Shown: positions 23,754 through 33,140, counted from the first letter of the stretch. The stretch: 64,000 bases of DNA from Acidobacteriaceae bacterium (GCA_028283625.1 JAPWKG010000027.1:1-64000), one strand, 5' to 3'. The notes: a model not told the origin generated them from the sequence alone. Numbers and translations: made by a program.

Positions 23754-25763
23754 ATGCTGGATCAGGAAGTGGTGCTGCCGGAGACCGTGTGCGAGAGCTC
23801 CTCGTTGTTGGAGCGACAACAGTTGTCTGATGCCTGCGTGCAGAAGAATTTCACGCTTGCGGAAGATCTTGCGCGTGCGTTGATACGTCGATTTCCTCGT
23901 GATCTCTTTGCCTGGAAGATGCTGGCCGCCGTCTTCTCCGAGCTGGGCAAGCTTGAAGAGACCCTGGTGATTTCACAGCATCTGCTCCAGCTCGCACCCG
24001 AGGATTGGCAGGTGTGCAATAACTGCGCCAACACGTTGAAGCAGCTGAGAAGGCTTCAGGAAGCTGCGCCGTTGTATGAGAAAGCGATCTCTCTGAACAC
24101 CGTCGCGCTTGAGCCGCGCTACAACTACGGCTTGCTGCTGCTGGATCTTGGGCGACTTGCAGAAGCAGAGTATGCTTTGCTCGATGCATTGATTCTGAAG
24201 CCGAATCATGGATACGCACGGCTCAATCTGGGCAATCTGTACAACGTGCAGGGGCGTTATCAGGAATCGGAGCAGCAGTATCTGATCGCGCTTCAGAGCC
24301 TGCCGGAGATGGTTCCGCTGCACAATAACCTTGCCCTCTGCATGCGCAGGATGCATCGCTATCAGGAGGCGGAGCGGTACTTTCGGCGCACGCTGGAGCT
24401 GGATCCGGACTATCCGACCGCGCTTTCCAACTTCGCGGAGTTTCTTGCTCTTCATGGTTGCATGGACGAAGCGATAGCCTTGTTGCGCCGTGCGGTTGAG
24501 CTCGATCCGTCGGAGACGGCTCCCTGGAGCAATCTGCTTTTCATGCTGTCGCACACCAAGGCTTCGCCTGAAGAGGTGTTTGCAGAACATAGGGCTTACG
24601 GACGCCACATTCATCGGCAATATGCGAAAAAGCGCTTACCAGCGTATCTTCCTGAGCCTGGCGATCGACTGCGGATCGGCATCGTATCGGCGGATCTGCG
24701 CGATCATCCTGTCATGCGCTATCTGCGTCCGGCGCTACGTTGTTTTGCCCTTGATCCGGCCGTTGAAGTCACTGCCTATAGCAACCAGCAAAATCATGAT
24801 GCCGATACCATGCGGTACCGGCAGGAGTTTTCTGCCTGGCGTGAGGTGAGTCATCTTTCTGAGGACGCGCTTGCTCGGCAAATACGTGCAGACGGTATTG
24901 AGATTCTGATTGATCTTTCAGGTCATTCCGGGCGCAATCGCTTACCCGCCTTTGCGATGAAACCGGCACCGTTACAGGTCAGCTGGATGGGCTACGTCGG
25001 AACGACCGGGCTTGAGGAGATCGACTATTTCATCGCCGACAGCTATCTGGTTCCAGCTGAGATGGAGTCACAGTTTGTAGAGCGCATTCTCCGTGTACCG
25101 GTAACGACGGTTTTTGAGCCTTGTGTCGATTCTCCTGCTGTGGGGGAACTGCCCTGTCTGCAGAGCGGTGTCTTCACCTTTGCTTGCCTGGCGCGTGCTA
25201 CAAAGCAGAATCGCGAGCAGATTGCAGCCTGGGCAAAGATTCTGAACGAGGCGCCTCATGCGCGACTGATGCTGACAACGATGGCGGACGGTTGTCCTCC
25301 GGTTCGCGTCCTGGAGTGGTGCGCGCTTGAAGGAATTGCCACGGAGAGGGTTTTGTTTGTGAATCCCAGAAGTACGGAGGAGACACTTGCGCTGCATCAG
25401 CAGATTGATCTGGCGTTGGATAGTTTCCCCTACAACGGCTCGACCAGCAATAACCATGCTGCGTGGATGGGGGTACCTACGCTGACGTTTCCTGGCTCGG
25501 CGCCGACCGGCAGAATGACCACTGCGCTAAACAGGCACCTCGGATTGGAGGAGTTTATCGCTGATGGGGAACAGGGGTATATCGATGCTGCGATTGCCTG
25601 GAGCCGCCGCCTCGACGATTTGGCTGTTGTTCGCAGAGATCTGCGCGCCCGTTGTAGAGAAAGTCTGCTCTTTCGCCCGGAGGAGGCAACGGCAGCGCTT
25701 CTGCGGGTGCTGCGTGCGGCGCTGGAAGAGAAGCGGAGCCGGATTGCTGCAGAACTGGCTTAG
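23754..25763 (+). CDS. TPR-containing O-GlcNAc transferase-like protein (GT41, SPINDLY type)
   Basis: Start chosen at MLDQEVVLPETVC, with GGAGAGACG just before it; the frame is open to 23700. The 669-residue protein has about six TPR units (residues 10-285, for example PRYNYGLLLLDLGRLAEAEYAL). The GT41 catalytic region follows: IGIVSADLRDHPVMRYLRPAL with the active-site-region His, then LIDLSGHSGRNRLPAFAMKP, VSWMGYVGTTGLEEIDYFI, and DSFPYNGSTSNNHAAWMGVP in the UDP-sugar site. It probably glycosylates proteins in the cytoplasm, or makes a sugar-modified surface component. The donor sugar cannot be told from sequence. It stands alone between hemC and efp. Confidence 0.88.
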   Translation: MLDQEVVLPETVCESSSLLERQQLSDACVQKNFTLAEDLARALIRRFPRDLFAWKMLAAVFSELGKLEETLVISQHLLQLAPEDWQVCNNCANTLKQLRRLQEAAPLYEKAISLNTVALEPRYNYGLLLLDLGRLAEAEYALLDALILKPNHGYARLNLGNLYNVQGRYQESEQQYLIALQSLPEMVPLHNNLALCMRRMHRYQEAERYFRRTLELDPDYPTALSNFAEFLALHGCMDEAIALLRRAVELDPSETAPWSNLLFMLSHTKASPEEVFAEHRAYGRHIHRQYAKKRLPAYLPEPGDRLRIGIVSADLRDHPVMRYLRPALRCFALDPAVEVTAYSNQQNHDADTMRYRQEFSAWREVSHLSEDALARQIRADGIEILIDLSGHSGRNRLPAFAMKPAPLQVSWMGYVGTTGLEEIDYFIADSYLVPAEMESQFVERILRVPVTTVFEPCVDSPAVGELPCLQSGVFTFACLARATKQNREQIAAWAKILNEAPHARLMLTTMADGCPPVRVLEWCALEGIATERVLFVNPRSTEETLALHQQIDLALDSFPYNGSTSNNHAAWMGVPTLTFPGSAPTGRMTTALNRHLGLEEFIADGEQGYIDAAIAWSRRLDDLAVVRRDLRARCRESLLFRPEEATAALLRVLRAALEEKRSRIAAELA

Positions 25764-25838
25764 CCGCGCACGGTGCGCATCACAGGCGGCATCCTCTACA
25801 CTGTGAGGAGCATTTTAAGAAGGCGAGACCCAAGCAAC

Positions 25839-26414
25839 ATGGCTGCACTCATCGACGCAATCGATCTCAAGCGCAAGAACTTCTTCGAGTACGAAAATAC
25901 TCCGTACCGCTGTATGGAAAAAGACATCTCCACGCCGACTGCGCGTGGCGGGCAGACGCTGGTGCGCGTGAAAATGCGCAACATGCTTACCGGCGCGGTA
26001 ATGGATAAGACCTTTAAAGCGGAAGACAAGTTCAAAGAGCCCGATCTGGAGTCGGTTCCTGCCTCCTATTTGTATTCGGATACGGACGGTTCGTACTTCC
26101 TTGATCAAAGCAGTTTTGAGACGCTCACGCTGACCACCGAGATGATGGGGGATGCCTTAGAGCTTCTGCTTGAAGGAACCATCGTTCAGGTAAATAAGTA
26201 CAACGGCAACCCGATCGGGTTGGAACTTCCGATCCAGGTGACGCTTGCGGTTGAGTACACCGAGCCTGCGGTTCGCGGCGATACTTCGTCGGGTTCAGTA
26301 ACCAAGGTCGCCCGCTTGGAGACGGGTGCCGAGGTCCGGGTTCCGCTTTTTGTGAAAGAGGGCGAGAAGGTCGTGATCAATACCGATACGCGCGAGTTTT
26401 CCGGTCGCGCCTAA
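25839..26414 (+). CDS. efp: Elongation factor P, EfpL/YeiP-like type
   Basis: EF-P relieves ribosomes stalled at proline runs. The 191-residue, three-domain protein starts MAALIDAIDLKRKNFFEY; a frame upstream to 25773 is not supported. The tip loop reads DISTPTARGGQTLVRVKMR, with Arg where E. coli EF-P has Lys34. It has one residue more between the tip and the following strand than EF-P, which is the PTARG form I know from YeiP/EfpL. The C-terminal domain (ARLETGAEVRVPLFVKEGEK, FSGRA) is ordinary EF-P. TACACT lies near 25797, and no strong ribosome binding site is seen. Confidence 0.93.
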   Translation: MAALIDAIDLKRKNFFEYENTPYRCMEKDISTPTARGGQTLVRVKMRNMLTGAVMDKTFKAEDKFKEPDLESVPASYLYSDTDGSYFLDQSSFETLTLTTEMMGDALELLLEGTIVQVNKYNGNPIGLELPIQVTLAVEYTEPAVRGDTSSGSVTKVARLETGAEVRVPLFVKEGEKVVINTDTREFSGRA

Positions 26415-26421
26415 ACGAAAA

Positions 26422-26444
26422 GCGATGGCCGCTTAGGCCATCGC
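26422..26444. terminator. Hairpin between convergent efp and GGDEF-EAL genes
   Basis: The 9-bp stem GCGATGGCC / GGCCATCGC with a GCTTA loop overlaps the last codons of the minus-strand gene. It lacks a good U-tract. Confidence 0.6.
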
Positions 26445-29054
26445 CACCTCATTGCCGAGTACAGAACCACCGGCTCCGGCTGCCAGGGTATTGCGTGCCC
26501 CGGCTCCCGGAGCCGCTGATACTTCACCGGAGAGCAGGGGACGCAGATCCTTCATTGGCACTGGACGGCCAAAGCGATAGCCCTGGGCTTCATCGCAGCG
26601 ACGACGCAGCAGGAAGGCGAGCTGGTCGTCATTTTCTACACCCTCTGCCACCACGGTCATGTTCAGTCCGTGAGCCATGGCAATTACCGTGCGGACGATA
26701 GCAGCAGCAGTCGCATCGGTGGCGCACTTGGCTGTGAAGCTGCGATCGATCTTCAAACGATCCACCTTGTATTCCAGGATGTATTTGAAGCTTGAGAAGC
26801 CGGTGCCAAAGTCGTCCACTGCGAGACGTACGCCTAATTCACGCAGGCGAGCAAGCATCGTCAGTGTTTCGCTGGAGGAGATCATCAGGGTGTTCTCCGT
26901 AATTTCCAGCTCAAGATCTTCCGGCGCGAGGCCACTGGTTTGCAGCGCTTCCTGCACTACGGCCACCAAATTGTCTTGCAGCACCTGGCGTGGAGACAGG
27001 TTGACCGCGATGATGAAGCGGCGACCAAGCTCTACCTGCATCTTGCGTGCTTCCATGCAGGCCTGGCGGATGACCCATTCGCCGATAGGAACAATCATGC
27101 CGCCTTCCTCCGCCGTCTGAATGAATTGCAGAGGGGGCACAATACCGCGGATAGGATGATTCCAGCGAAGGAGCGCCTCTACGCCGGTTATGGCACGCGT
27201 ACGCGTATTGACCTGTGGCTGGTAGTGCAGAATCAGCTCATTGCGTTCAACGGCTTTGCGCAGATCGGCTTCCAACTCCAGACGGTCCGCGCTGGCCTCC
27301 AGCATTTTTTCGGAGAAGGCGTGAAACTGATTGCGTCCCTTTTGCTTGGCGGCATACATCGCCGTATCGGCGTTACGGATGAGGGAAACGGTATCGCTAG
27401 CCAGGTCCGGGAAGACGCATACGCCGATGCTGGCGGTAATGTTGAGCTCTCGCCCTGCGATCTGAGCCGGAGAGTTGAAGGTATTCCCCAGACGCTGACC
27501 AGAGCGCATGATGTCTTCGAAATCACCGGCATTGGGCATCATGACCACAAATTCGTCGCCGCCGGTACGAGCAACGATGTCGGTGGTCCTTACCGATTGC
27601 TTCAGGCGCTCACCGACAAGACGTAGCAGCTCATCGCCTGCGCCATGTCCCAGCGAGTCGTTGATGCGCTTGAAGTGATCCACGTCGACGACGAATACAG
27701 CAACGCGACGATTCAACACCGCAGCCTGGTCGATGGCTTGCTGCATGCGGGTGTTGAGCAGGGTGCGGTTGGGCAGCTTGGTCAGCGCATCGTGGTGCGC
27801 CATGAAGCTGATGGATTCTGTGAGCTGCTTGCGTTCTGAGATGTCGAAGGCGATTGCGAGATAACCTGTGATCTCATTTTCCTGATCGCGTAACGCAGTC
27901 ATTGCCAGGTGAACCGCGATCTTGCGGCCATCCTTGCGAACATAGCTCCATTCACTCTCGTTGCTCTTGCGCTTGCCGAGCGTGGCACGGAGCGTATCAA
28001 AACCAGCGGCGACAGGGTGCCCGGTCTCCCGCTCAAGCGTAATGGAGCGAGAGCTCAGCTCTGCGGGATCATGCAGGACAACGATCGAGTGTTTGCCAAC
28101 CAGTTCGTCCCGGCGATACTGCGTCAACATCTGGGTCGCGCCGTTGACCGCAGTGATAATGCCCGAGGAGTTGACCGCAATGATGCTGAACGGAGCATCT
28201 TCAATGATCGATTGTGAAAAGCGATTCATCTCTTCAAGACGACGCTGGTTCTGACGTTCTTCGCTCAGATCACGGATCACAACGGCAAGGCCATCATCCG
28301 TCTTAACAGCGCGCAGATGAAACCAGAGATCTCTCCCCTGATCGCTCTTGTCTTTTACGCGTCCCTGGTAGGGGATGCCCGTTTGAGCCACATGCTTCAG
28401 TCGCCGGAAGAGTCCGCTATCACGAACGTCCGACAAAACCTGGCTGAGCATCATGCCTGCAAGCTTTTCGCGGGCCACGCCAAGTTGTTGCTCCGCGACA
28501 GCGTTAGCGAAGAGAAACTCAAAGTCAGTAATACCGCGCAGAGGGCTGCGGATGACCTTCAGCAGGGAAAAGGCGTGGAGGTTGGTCTCGGCTGCGGTGA
28601 GAAAACGCTGATGCTCCTCGCGGGCCGTCAGGCTGAAGTCCACCATTCTGTTCAGAAAGGGGGTGAGCAGCAGCACGACGAGCGCAAGAATAATGGTGAT
28701 TGTAGAGGTGATGCAGAGAAGGCGAAGATCGACAGAGTTGATTGTCGTACGCAGCTGGATGAAATCGAAGATGCGTTTCACCGCAAAGCCGACGATCACG
28801 ATCAGCAGTGGACCGCCTGAGAGAGCGATCGGAATTTGCTGCCGAAGCTTCCAGGCCACACGGCACAGAATGAGGCAGATCGCCGTACAGGTAATCCAGG
28901 CGATAAAGTCTGAGGTCGCACGCAGGAGTTCGGTCATCTGCACAGGCGTGAGATGGAGCCGATAAGCTGCGCTCAGGCTGGCAAAACTAACCCAGCTGGG
29001 CGCAAAGGATGAGACGGTGGATCCTGTAGCGATAAAGTCTTCCGGGAACGGCAT
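26433..29054 (-). CDS. Membrane PAS-GGDEF-EAL cyclic-di-GMP protein
   Basis: An 873-residue protein with three or four N-terminal membrane helices (about residues 45-150). A PAS domain follows at about 165-285 and a second PAS/PAC at about 285-415. The GGDEF domain (about 425-585) has an intact RTGGDEFVVMM active site and an upstream DVDHFKRINDSLGHGAGD. The EAL domain (about 600-850) has GVEALLRWNHP, ITENTLM and VDDFGTGFSSFKYI. Both catalytic signatures look intact, so it could make and break c-di-GMP. The signal is probably membrane-derived or bound by the PAS domains. Its neighbours give no hint about the target. Confidence 0.93.
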   Translation of the reverse strand: MPFPEDFIATGSTVSSFAPSWVSFASLSAAYRLHLTPVQMTELLRATSDFIAWITCTAICLILCRVAWKLRQQIPIALSGGPLLIVIVGFAVKRIFDFIQLRTTINSVDLRLLCITSTITIILALVVLLLTPFLNRMVDFSLTAREEHQRFLTAAETNLHAFSLLKVIRSPLRGITDFEFLFANAVAEQQLGVAREKLAGMMLSQVLSDVRDSGLFRRLKHVAQTGIPYQGRVKDKSDQGRDLWFHLRAVKTDDGLAVVIRDLSEERQNQRRLEEMNRFSQSIIEDAPFSIIAVNSSGIITAVNGATQMLTQYRRDELVGKHSIVVLHDPAELSSRSITLERETGHPVAAGFDTLRATLGKRKSNESEWSYVRKDGRKIAVHLAMTALRDQENEITGYLAIAFDISERKQLTESISFMAHHDALTKLPNRTLLNTRMQQAIDQAAVLNRRVAVFVVDVDHFKRINDSLGHGAGDELLRLVGERLKQSVRTTDIVARTGGDEFVVMMPNAGDFEDIMRSGQRLGNTFNSPAQIAGRELNITASIGVCVFPDLASDTVSLIRNADTAMYAAKQKGRNQFHAFSEKMLEASADRLELEADLRKAVERNELILHYQPQVNTRTRAITGVEALLRWNHPIRGIVPPLQFIQTAEEGGMIVPIGEWVIRQACMEARKMQVELGRRFIIAVNLSPRQVLQDNLVAVVQEALQTSGLAPEDLELEITENTLMISSSETLTMLARLRELGVRLAVDDFGTGFSSFKYILEYKVDRLKIDRSFTAKCATDATAAAIVRTVIAMAHGLNMTVVAEGVENDDQLAFLLRRRCDEAQGYRFGRPVPMKDLRPLLSGEVSAAPGAGARNTLAAGAGGSVLGNEVAMA

Positions 29055-29227
29055 GACCCTCTCTTCATTTGAGCCGGAAAAGCTCTTTTGTTTCGCGGGT
29101 TCCTTTTGAGGGCACCCTAGTAACCATTAGAGGTGACGTAGGGCACTATCGATCATCCCACTTACCGCCGTAGCTACTACAACTTTTGTTGCACGTTTTA
29201 TTGCTCTTTTTGAACTAACTCATAGAA
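29055..29227. other. Intergenic region upstream of the GGDEF-EAL gene
   Basis: AT-richer than the surroundings. No gene or clear promoter pair was recognised. Confidence 0.4.
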
Positions 29228-29256
29228 AAGGCATCCGTTATCAGCTCGGATGCCTT
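29228..29256 (-). terminator. Rho-independent terminator of the ALDH gene
   Basis: On the minus strand a 10-bp stem AAGGCATCCG / CGGATGCCTT with a 9-base loop is followed by TTCTATG (TTTTC in total). Confidence 0.8.
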
Positions 29257-29283
29257 CATAGATTGTTCTACATTGAAATCGTC

Positions 29284-31677
29284 TTATTCTCCGTACGGTA
29301 CCCAAATATTTTTTACCTGCGTGGCGTGGCGAAGGAACCAGCGTCCTTCGGCCTCGGTGGGGTTGAACCAGTCGATTTGCCGGCCCTCGTTTGTCCAAAC
29401 CTGCTTCAGGTTACCAACGGAAGCGGTCTTGACCAGTGCCGAGGCGGTGACATCGCGGAAGCTCCACATTGCATCCACGTCGGCATGCTCGGCGAGCGTC
29501 TTGCCCAGCTCGCTGGCCTTGCCGGAGACGAAGTTCACCACGCCGCCAGGCAGGTCGCTCGTGTCGAAGACCTGGTACAGCTCACCCATCAGCGTCGCCG
29601 TGCGCTCGCTCGGGACCGCGATGACCGTGTTGCCCATCGCAATCGCGGGCAGCACCAGCGACATCAGGCCGAGCAGGGGAGCGTCGTCCGGCGCGAGGAT
29701 GCCAATGGTGCCCACGGTCTCCTTCATCGCCAGCGTCACCATGCGCATCGGCGGGTTGTGCACCGAGCCTTCGTACTTGTCGCACCAACCGGCGTAGGCA
29801 AACGTGCGCTCGACGGTGTAGTCGAGCTCAATCGCGGCCTGCTCTGGCCCGACGAACTGCGCGAGCTTCGCGACGATCTCTTCGCGGCGCTGCACGAGGT
29901 TCTCGGCGAGGAAGTACAGCACCTGCGCGCGGCCATGAGCGGTCGTCTTGCCCCACTTGGCTGCGGCGCGAGCGGCTTCCACGGCGTTGCGAATGTCCTT
30001 GCGGCTGCCCAGCGGAGCCTCGCCGACCTGCTTGCCGTCGCGGCCATAGACCGGATAGCTATATCCCGAGTCCGGACGCGCCTGCTTGCCGCCGATGTAG
30101 AGCTTTACCGTGCGGTCGATGCCGAAGCCGCCAGCCGCGGGCTCGTCGCTCGTCTCCACATCAGGCTCCGGCAGAGCCTCGACCGGCTTCGCCTTCACCT
30201 CGTCGTGGAACCACTTCGGCATGAGGTACTCATACATGCCTTCCTTGCCGCCCTCGCGTCCGTAGCCGGACTCGCGATAGCCGCCAAAGCCTGCTGCCGC
30301 GTCGAAGACGTTCGTCGCGTTGATCCAGACCACGCCCGCCTTCACCTGCGCGGCCACGTCGAGCGCCACATTGATGTTCTCGCTCCAGATGCTCGCGGCG
30401 AGGCCGTAGACGGTGTTGTTCGCCAGCTCGATCGCCTCCGCAGGCGTGCGGAAGGTCATCGCCGAAAGCACCGGCCCAAAGATCTCTTCCTGCGCCACGG
30501 TCGAAGCAGGGGATACGCCGGTGAGCAGCGTCGGCTTCAGGAACAGGCCCTTCTCAGGCAGCGAAATCTCCGGCTGCCAGCAGGTCGCGCCCTCGTCGCA
30601 ACCTTTTTTGATCAGCGACTGGATGCGGTCGTACTGCACCTGATCGACGATGGCGCCGATATCGACAGCCTTATCCAGCGGCGAGCCGACGCGGAGCGTC
30701 GCCATGCGCGCGCGAATCTTGTCGTAGAGCTTCTCGGCCACGCGCTCCTGCACCAGCAGGCGCGAACCCGCGCAGCACACCTGGCCCTGGTTGAACCAGA
30801 TGCCATCGACGAGGCCTTCGACCGCAGAGTCGAGGTCCGCATCGTCGAAGACGATGAACGGGCTCTTGCCGCCGAGTTCGAGGCTCAGCTTCTTCGACGT
30901 CGCAGCCGTCGCCTTGCGGATGATGCGGCCGACTTCGGTCGAACCGGTGAACGCCACCTTGTCGATGCCGGGGTGCTCGGCAATCGCCGCGCCGGTCTTG
31001 CCATCGCCCTGCACGATGTTCAACACGCCCTTGGGCAGGCCGATCTCGTCGGCGATCTCGCCCAGAGCAATCGCGGTCAGCGGCGTGTACTCAGCGGGCT
31101 TGATAACGACCGTGTTGCCCGCAGCCAGCGCCGGAGCCACCTTCCACGCAAACATCAGCAGCGGGAAGTTCCACGGAATGATCTGTCCGACGACGCCGCA
31201 CGGCTCATAGCCGGGGAACTCTTCGTCAATCAGCTGCGCCCAGCCAGCGTGGTGGTAGAAGTGACGCGCCACCAGAGGAATATCGATATCGCGTGACTCG
31301 CGGATCGACTTGCCGTTGTCCAGCGTCTCCAGCACGGCGAGTTTGCGCGAGTGTTTCTGCACCTGACGCGCCAGCGCATACAGATAGCGAGCACGCTGAT
31401 GCCCGGTCAGCGCCTGCCAAGCGGGCAGGGCAGCACGAGCGGCCTTCACAGCGCGGTCCACTTCTGCAGCATCGGCGCTCGCGATGTTGGCGAGCGTCTC
31501 GCCGGTCGCGGGGTTCTTGGTCGCGAAGGTCGCCTTACCGGGCTTCGTCCACTCGCCATCGATGTAGTGGCCGAAGCTGCGCTTGTGCGCGTCGAGCCAC
31601 TTGATCACTTCGCTTGCGTCTTCCGGTGCCGGACCGTATTCCATGCTGTGGTACTTCTCCAAAATGCTGTTCGCCAT
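29284..31677 (-). CDS. Double-domain aldehyde dehydrogenase, ALDH16-like
   Basis: A 797-residue protein with two ALDH regions. The first (about residues 35-510) is complete: IIPWNFPLLMFAWKVAPALA, FTGSTEVGRIIRKA, LELGGKSPF with the catalytic Glu, and FNQGQVCCAGSRL with the catalytic Cys at about 300. The second (about 520-797) keeps the nucleotide-fold part (TVGTIGILAPDDAPLLG, LVLPAIAMGNTVIAVP) but stops before a Cys loop. This is the ALDH16 layout. With deoC two genes upstream on the same strand, a likely role is oxidising the acetaldehyde released from deoxyribose 5-phosphate. Codons end in C or G more often than in the neighbours. Confidence 0.88.
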   Translation of the reverse strand: MANSILEKYHSMEYGPAPEDASEVIKWLDAHKRSFGHYIDGEWTKPGKATFATKNPATGETLANIASADAAEVDRAVKAARAALPAWQALTGHQRARYLYALARQVQKHSRKLAVLETLDNGKSIRESRDIDIPLVARHFYHHAGWAQLIDEEFPGYEPCGVVGQIIPWNFPLLMFAWKVAPALAAGNTVVIKPAEYTPLTAIALGEIADEIGLPKGVLNIVQGDGKTGAAIAEHPGIDKVAFTGSTEVGRIIRKATAATSKKLSLELGGKSPFIVFDDADLDSAVEGLVDGIWFNQGQVCCAGSRLLVQERVAEKLYDKIRARMATLRVGSPLDKAVDIGAIVDQVQYDRIQSLIKKGCDEGATCWQPEISLPEKGLFLKPTLLTGVSPASTVAQEEIFGPVLSAMTFRTPAEAIELANNTVYGLAASIWSENINVALDVAAQVKAGVVWINATNVFDAAAGFGGYRESGYGREGGKEGMYEYLMPKWFHDEVKAKPVEALPEPDVETSDEPAAGGFGIDRTVKLYIGGKQARPDSGYSYPVYGRDGKQVGEAPLGSRKDIRNAVEAARAAAKWGKTTAHGRAQVLYFLAENLVQRREEIVAKLAQFVGPEQAAIELDYTVERTFAYAGWCDKYEGSVHNPPMRMVTLAMKETVGTIGILAPDDAPLLGLMSLVLPAIAMGNTVIAVPSERTATLMGELYQVFDTSDLPGGVVNFVSGKASELGKTLAEHADVDAMWSFRDVTASALVKTASVGNLKQVWTNEGRQIDWFNPTEAEGRWFLRHATQVKNIWVPYGE

Positions 31678-31681
31678 TTAC

Positions 31682-32107
31682 TCACCGTTTCTGGGACTCT
31701 TGATCGTCGAACTTCTCGACGAGCCAGTCATAGGTTGTTTTCAAATCCTCTGTACGTTGGCGAGTTAGCGCTTCAATACACGCAAACTGAACCGTTGGTG
31801 CAGCGCTGCCGCCTTCATAAAGACCATGCTCCGCTTTGCAACTCGCATCGCGGAACTGTACCCAAAGTCGTTGTGCAGATCTCAAATTCTCGAGGTCATC
31901 TCTTCGTTGCCTGAGAGCAGCCGTAATCTTTCTGTAAGTCGCGTTTAGGTCTGCATCTGCCTTCTGCGCGGCATGTACGAAGCACGTAGTTTCATCCATA
32001 TTCGAGGTGGCGCCTTGGCATGGTGCTTTTGGCGAATTCATATGCTGAGCTTCGCATGGAAGCCGCATGACTGCCAGCATGGCCAAGGCGGGTAGATATC
32101 TGCGCAT
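31682..32107 (-). CDS. Secreted LprI-like (DUF1311) protein
   Basis: About 141 residues with a signal peptide (MRRYLPALAMLAVMRLPCEAQ). A four-Cys helical domain of the DUF1311/LprI type follows: MDETTCFVHAAQKADADLNATYRKI, LRSAQRLWVQFRDASCKAE, and QFACIEALTRQRTEDL. LprI-like proteins are known lysozyme inhibitors, but many members have no known role. The start may be ATG 32113 instead. It sits between deoC and the ALDH gene, with 4- and 10-base gaps, and its base composition is more AT-rich than either, so it may be a later insertion into a deoC-ALDH operon. Confidence 0.8.
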   Translation of the reverse strand: MRRYLPALAMLAVMRLPCEAQHMNSPKAPCQGATSNMDETTCFVHAAQKADADLNATYRKITAALRQRRDDLENLRSAQRLWVQFRDASCKAEHGLYEGGSAAPTVQFACIEALTRQRTEDLKTTYDWLVEKFDDQESQKR

Positions 32108-32117
32108 GATCAAGTGC

Positions 32118-33140
32118 CTATGCCAGCGGATGCCGATACGTCGCGGAATAACGCCCCGTCACATAATGCTCAAGTTGGCGCTCAATATCTCCGAGCATCG
32201 AGCTTGCGCCGAAGCGGAACAACGTCGGCTCCAGCCACGGACGACCGAGCTCATCCTTCATCAGCGAGAGCCAGTCCAGCGACTGCTTCGCCGTCTTGAT
32301 GCCGCCTGCGGGCTTATAGCCGACGGACATGCCCGTGCGCTCGGCGTACTCGCGGATCGCACGCACCATCACCAGTGATACCGGCAGGGTGGCGTTCACC
32401 GCTTCCTTGCCCGTCGAGGTCTTGATGAAGTCCGAACCGGCCATCATTGATACCCAGCTTGCGCGCGCTACGTTGCGCAGCGTCAGCAGATCGCCGGTTC
32501 CGAGAATCGTCTTCATATGCGCCGGGCCGCAGGCTTCCTTAAAGGCCGCGACTTCGTCGTACAGCGCATTCCACTCGCCGTTGAAAACATGCGCACGCGT
32601 GATGACGATATCGATTTCGCTCGCGCCGGCTTCCACCGAGCGGCGAATCTCTTCGACGCGGGTTTCGAGCGGCGCAAGGCCAGCAGGGAAGCCCGTCGAC
32701 ACAGCCGCCACCGGCACGCCCGAGCCCTCGAGCGCCTTCACGGCCGTCTCCACAAACGTGTGGTACACGCAGACCGCGCCGGTCGTCAGGTGCAGGCTCT
32801 CGATGCCCAGCGCCTTCACGATCTTCTCTTCGAGCGGTCGGCGCGCCTTGGCGCAGAGCCGTTTCACGCGCTCGGCCGAGTCATCGCCCGCGAGCGTCGT
32901 GAGGTCCATGCAGGCGATTGCTCGTAGCAGCCACGCCGCCTGGTAGTCCTTCTTCACGCTACGGCGCGTGCCGATCGTCGCGGCACGGCGCTCGACGGCC
33001 GAGGTGTTTACCTGAATCTCCTCGACCCAGTCGAGGTTTAGCGGAATCTGCTTGTTCGGCACCAGTTCGCGACCGTAGAGCGTGACCGGTACGGTTGGGG
33101 CAGCGTGTGCGCTTTCTTTGGTTTCAATGTTTACGGCCAT
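32118..33140 (-). CDS. deoC: Deoxyribose-phosphate aldolase
   Basis: DeoC splits 2-deoxyribose 5-phosphate into glyceraldehyde 3-phosphate and acetaldehyde. The 340-residue protein is longer than E. coli DeoC (259) through an N-terminal extension of about 70 residues. The core has EIDIVITRAHVFNGEW, MKTILGTGDLLTL (catalytic Lys in MKTIL), FIKTSTGKEAVNATLP with the Schiff-base Lys, and VGYKPAGGIKTAKQ. GAGGT lies 9 bases before the ATG. It heads a deoC-lprI-ALDH run. Confidence 0.94.
   Translation of the reverse strand: MAVNIETKESAHAAPTVPVTLYGRELVPNKQIPLNLDWVEEIQVNTSAVERRAATIGTRRSVKKDYQAAWLLRAIACMDLTTLAGDDSAERVKRLCAKARRPLEEKIVKALGIESLHLTTGAVCVYHTFVETAVKALEGSGVPVAAVSTGFPAGLAPLETRVEEIRRSVEAGASEIDIVITRAHVFNGEWNALYDEVAAFKEACGPAHMKTILGTGDLLTLRNVARASWVSMMAGSDFIKTSTGKEAVNATLPVSLVMVRAIREYAERTGMSVGYKPAGGIKTAKQSLDWLSLMKDELGRPWLEPTLFRFGASSMLGDIERQLEHYVTGRYSATYRHPLA

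Noticed and set aside
29263-31296. 677-residue plus-strand open frame opposite the ALDH gene
   Set aside because: Shadow of the C- and G-ending codons of the double-domain ALDH. It has no family motif.
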